Assembly (NCBI RefSeq): GCF_023509015.1
Contig: NZ_CP094975.1
Coordinates: 5,573,501-5,637,500, forward strand
DNA length: 64,000 nucleotides
DNA from: Pseudomonas abieticivorans
GTDB lineage: Bacteria; Pseudomonadota; Gammaproteobacteria; Pseudomonadales; Pseudomonadaceae
Direction: 5' to 3'
Positions 62,249 to 64,000 of the stretch are shown piece by piece (the stretch's first letter is position 1; every line of letters starts with the position of its first letter). Position numbers and translations under genes: made by a program. The notes under the pieces were generated by a model. The model was not told the DNA's origin, searched no databases, and was given only the letters and a program-made list of their open reading frames with translations.

Positions 62249-63229
62249 TTGATCCAGCACCGTTCAACCCGTCGTGACCCCGCGTCACCTGGCACCCCGA
62301 CCACTCACGTCGGCTTCGTGCTGCTGGAACACTTTTCCTTGCCCGCGTTTACCCAGGCACTCGACACGCTCGTGACGGCCAACCTGCTCAGGCCCCAGTT
62401 GTTCAATACCCAGACCCTGGGTTTGGACGGCGGGCAAGTGACCAGCGACCTGGGCCTGGTGATCCGCCCCGACACTGCCTTGAACCCTGCATTGCTGGGC
62501 ACCCTGGACGTGCTGGTGGTGTGTGGCGGTTTTCGCACCGAGCTCAAGGCCAGCGAGGCACTCACGGCCCTGCTCAAGGGCGCGGCCCAGCGCGGCATCG
62601 TCCTCGGTGGTTTGTGGAACGGCGCGTGGTTTTTGGGCCATGCCGGCCTGCTGGACGGCTACCGCTGCGTCATCCACCCCGAACATCGCCCGGCACTGGC
62701 CGAGATCGCCCGTATCAGCCACGTCACCAGTGAGGCCTATGCGCTGGACCGCGATCGCATCACCGCCTCAAGCCCGGCCGGGGCCTTCAGCATGATGCTG
62801 GAGTGGATCAAGGGCCTGCACGACAAGGCCTTGATCGAAGGCGTCGAGGACATCCTGGCGTTCGGTGAGTCGCGCTACCGGCGCATCACCCCCTCCAACA
62901 CCCTGTCGGTGAGCCCGCCGCTGCGCGAGGTGATCAAGTTGATGGAGGCCAACCTGGAAGAGCCCTTGGAATTCGATCAACTGGCCGAATACGCCGGGCG
63001 TTCGCGCCGCCAGATCGAGCGGCTGTTCAAGGAGCAACTGGGTACCACGGCCCAGCGCCACTACCTGGAGCTGCGCATCATCGAGGCGCGCCGGCTGCTG
63101 CAATACACCGAGCTTGAAATGATCGACGTGCTGGTGGCCTGCGGCTTCGTATCGCCCAGCCATTTCAGCAAGTGCTACAGCGCCTACTTCGGTTATCGGC
63201 CCTCCAAGGAAACGCGGCTGGTGAAGTGA
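62249..63229 (+). CDS. GlxA-family AraC-type regulator
   Basis: About 326 aa from a TTG start with GAGACGAG nearby; upstream in-frame starts would overlap the tRNA or have no ribosome site (ATG at 62180). N-terminal DJ-1/PfpI-like domain (VGFVLLEHFSLPAF; GLWNGAWFLGHAGLLDG lacks the usual nucleophile Cys, having Asn in that elbow). C-terminal AraC domain with LAEYAGRSRRQIERLFKEQL and VACGFVSPSHFSKCYSAYFG. It resembles GbdR/ArgR-type regulators of quaternary amine or arginine catabolism. A RidA-family gene follows after 27 bp. Confidence 0.8.
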   Translation: MIQHRSTRRDPASPGTPTTHVGFVLLEHFSLPAFTQALDTLVTANLLRPQLFNTQTLGLDGGQVTSDLGLVIRPDTALNPALLGTLDVLVVCGGFRTELKASEALTALLKGAAQRGIVLGGLWNGAWFLGHAGLLDGYRCVIHPEHRPALAEIARISHVTSEAYALDRDRITASSPAGAFSMMLEWIKGLHDKALIEGVEDILAFGESRYRRITPSNTLSVSPPLREVIKLMEANLEEPLEFDQLAEYAGRSRRQIERLFKEQLGTTAQRHYLELRIIEARRLLQYTELEMIDVLVACGFVSPSHFSKCYSAYFGYRPSKETRLVK

Positions 63230-63256
63230 ATTAATCCCCCATTGCTAGAGACTCCC

Positions 63257-63637
63257 ATGGCTAACCACGACATCACCTTCATTCCCGATCCGGATGCGCA
63301 ATCCATCTCCTCAGACGTCGCAGGTTTCGCCGGCCTGCTGGTGTCCACCCAGATCCCTACCCACACCGACGGCAGCCTGGAGCTGGGTGACATCACTGCG
63401 CAGAGCGAGTGCACCCTGCAAGCGCTCAAGCTGGCCCTGGAAAAGGCCGGCAGTGGCATGGACCGGGTGCTGCACCTGACCATCTACCTCACCGACATGG
63501 CCGACCGTGCAGCGTTCAACCTGGTGTACCAGCGCTTCTTCGCCAAGCCGTGGCCGGTGCGGGCCGCCGTGGGCGTTGCCGCCCTGGCGGTGGAAGGGAT
63601 GCGCGTGGAAGTGACGGCGATGGCGGCCAAGGGCTGA
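63257..63637 (+). CDS. RidA/YjgF-family protein
   Basis: 126-aa enamine/imine deaminase-family protein. Typical blocks are GFAGLLVSTQIPTHTDGSLE at the N-terminus, QSECTLQALKLALEKAGSGMDRVL in two parts, and LAVEGMRVEVTAMA at the C-terminus. The canonical Arg of active RidA (near residue 105, in RxxxxVxxLP) is replaced by a VRAAVGVAAL context, so activity may differ. Downstream of the GlxA-type regulator and probably co-transcribed. Confidence 0.82.
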   Translation: MANHDITFIPDPDAQSISSDVAGFAGLLVSTQIPTHTDGSLELGDITAQSECTLQALKLALEKAGSGMDRVLHLTIYLTDMADRAAFNLVYQRFFAKPWPVRAAVGVAALAVEGMRVEVTAMAAKG

Positions 63638-63664
63638 GGGGCGCTTGGCACTCGCGCAGGCCCA

Positions 63665-64000
63665 TCAATCCAGATCAGCGGCCTCATGCCGCTCCGGCAC
63701 CTGGTTGGGCTCATCACCCCAGGTGCGGTTGACCCGCATGCCGCGCTTGACCGCCGGCCGGTTGGCGATGACTTCGGCCCAGCGCTGCACATGGGTGTAT
63801 TCGTGCGCCGCGAGGAATTGGGCCGCCGAGTAGACGGTGCCGCGCACCAGTTGGCCGTACCAGGCCCACACCGCGATGTCGGCGATGGTGTAGTGCTCGC
63901 CTGCCAGGTAAGGGCTCTGGGCCAGGCGCCGATCCAGCACGTCCAGTTGACGCTTGGCTTCCATGGTGAAGCGATTGATCGCGTACTCGATTTTCTCCGG
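63665..64000 (-). CDS. yghU: YghU-like glutathione transferase (C-terminal part)
   Basis: C-terminal ~111 residues of a nu-class glutathione transferase/disulfide-bond oxidoreductase, running off the right edge. RFTMEAKRQLDVLDRRLA, YTIADIAVWAWYG, AHEYTHVQRWAEVIANRPAV and the end with PNQVPERHEAADLD match YghU. The N-terminal thioredoxin domain with the active site is outside the window. Confidence 0.88.
   Translation of the reverse strand, partial: PEKIEYAINRFTMEAKRQLDVLDRRLAQSPYLAGEHYTIADIAVWAWYGQLVRGTVYSAAQFLAAHEYTHVQRWAEVIANRPAVKRGMRVNRTWGDEPNQVPERHEAADLD

Overview
The window looks like a Pseudomonas chromosome, probably from the fluorescens/putida side of the genus. This rests on high GC, 25-nt REP palindromes of the GTAGGAGCGGATTTATCC type in several intergenic regions, a DUF2790 protein, a split pqiA operon, a GntR-type LacI regulator beside gluconokinase, and a peripheral catabolic gene set typical of soil pseudomonads. 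The species cannot be named from sequence alone. Both ends cut genes: a gluconate permease at the left and a YghU-like glutathione transferase at the right.

Layout. 0-2.4 kb: gluconate uptake, kinase and repressor (gntP-gntK-gntR), with two matching operator-like sites. 2.7-11 kb: a soluble double-PAS chemotaxis transducer resembling BdlA, an MFS carrier, an EmrB/EmrA-like efflux pair and a periplasmic Ntn-hydrolase acylase. 11-16.7 kb: Mg2+ ATPase mgtA behind a 431-nt structured leader, a two-component system and a DUF2790 protein. 16.7-17.4 kb: a HigBA-type toxin-antitoxin pair whose toxin is frameshifted. 17.6-18.5 kb: a TauD-family dioxygenase. 18.8-23.8 kb: a complete 2-deoxyribose locus (deoK-deoP-deoX, deoQ, deoC) with two near-identical palindromic operators. 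24-27.5 kb: a nucleobase permease and then 1.4 kb of non-coding DNA made of two ~560-bp giant palindromes framed by short tandem repeats. 27.5-34 kb: ketoglutarate semialdehyde dehydrogenase, small envelope proteins, a TehA-like carrier with a GlxA-type regulator, and NAD malic enzyme. 34.1-37.7 kb: the Pqi intermembrane lipid transport operon. 37.9-46.5 kb: an ene-reductase with an ArsR regulator, then a Pim-like acyl-CoA beta-oxidation cluster.

46.8-55.7 kb is the most interesting metabolic block: a LacI regulator, two operator-like palindromes, a sodium symporter, a GH31 enzyme carrying the sulfoquinovosidase signature (K/E pair plus R, W, Y), a porin, a mutarotase, an SMP-30 lactonase and an SDR dehydrogenase. 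This is the front half of a sulfo-Entner-Doudoroff route (sulfoquinovoside to sulfoquinovose to lactone to sulfogluconate). No dehydratase, aldolase or sulfolactaldehyde dehydrogenase lies next to it.

55.7-64 kb: an orphan amino-acid binding protein, a HalD/BesD-like dioxygenase that keeps the iron-binding aspartate, a LysR regulator, a six-unit 103-bp REP array, the carboxynorspermidine/carboxyspermidine pair (nspC and its synthase), tRNA-Gln(UUG), a GlxA-type regulator and a RidA-family protein. Most operons are tightly packed with ATGA start/stop overlaps. REP elements and hairpins fill most gaps.
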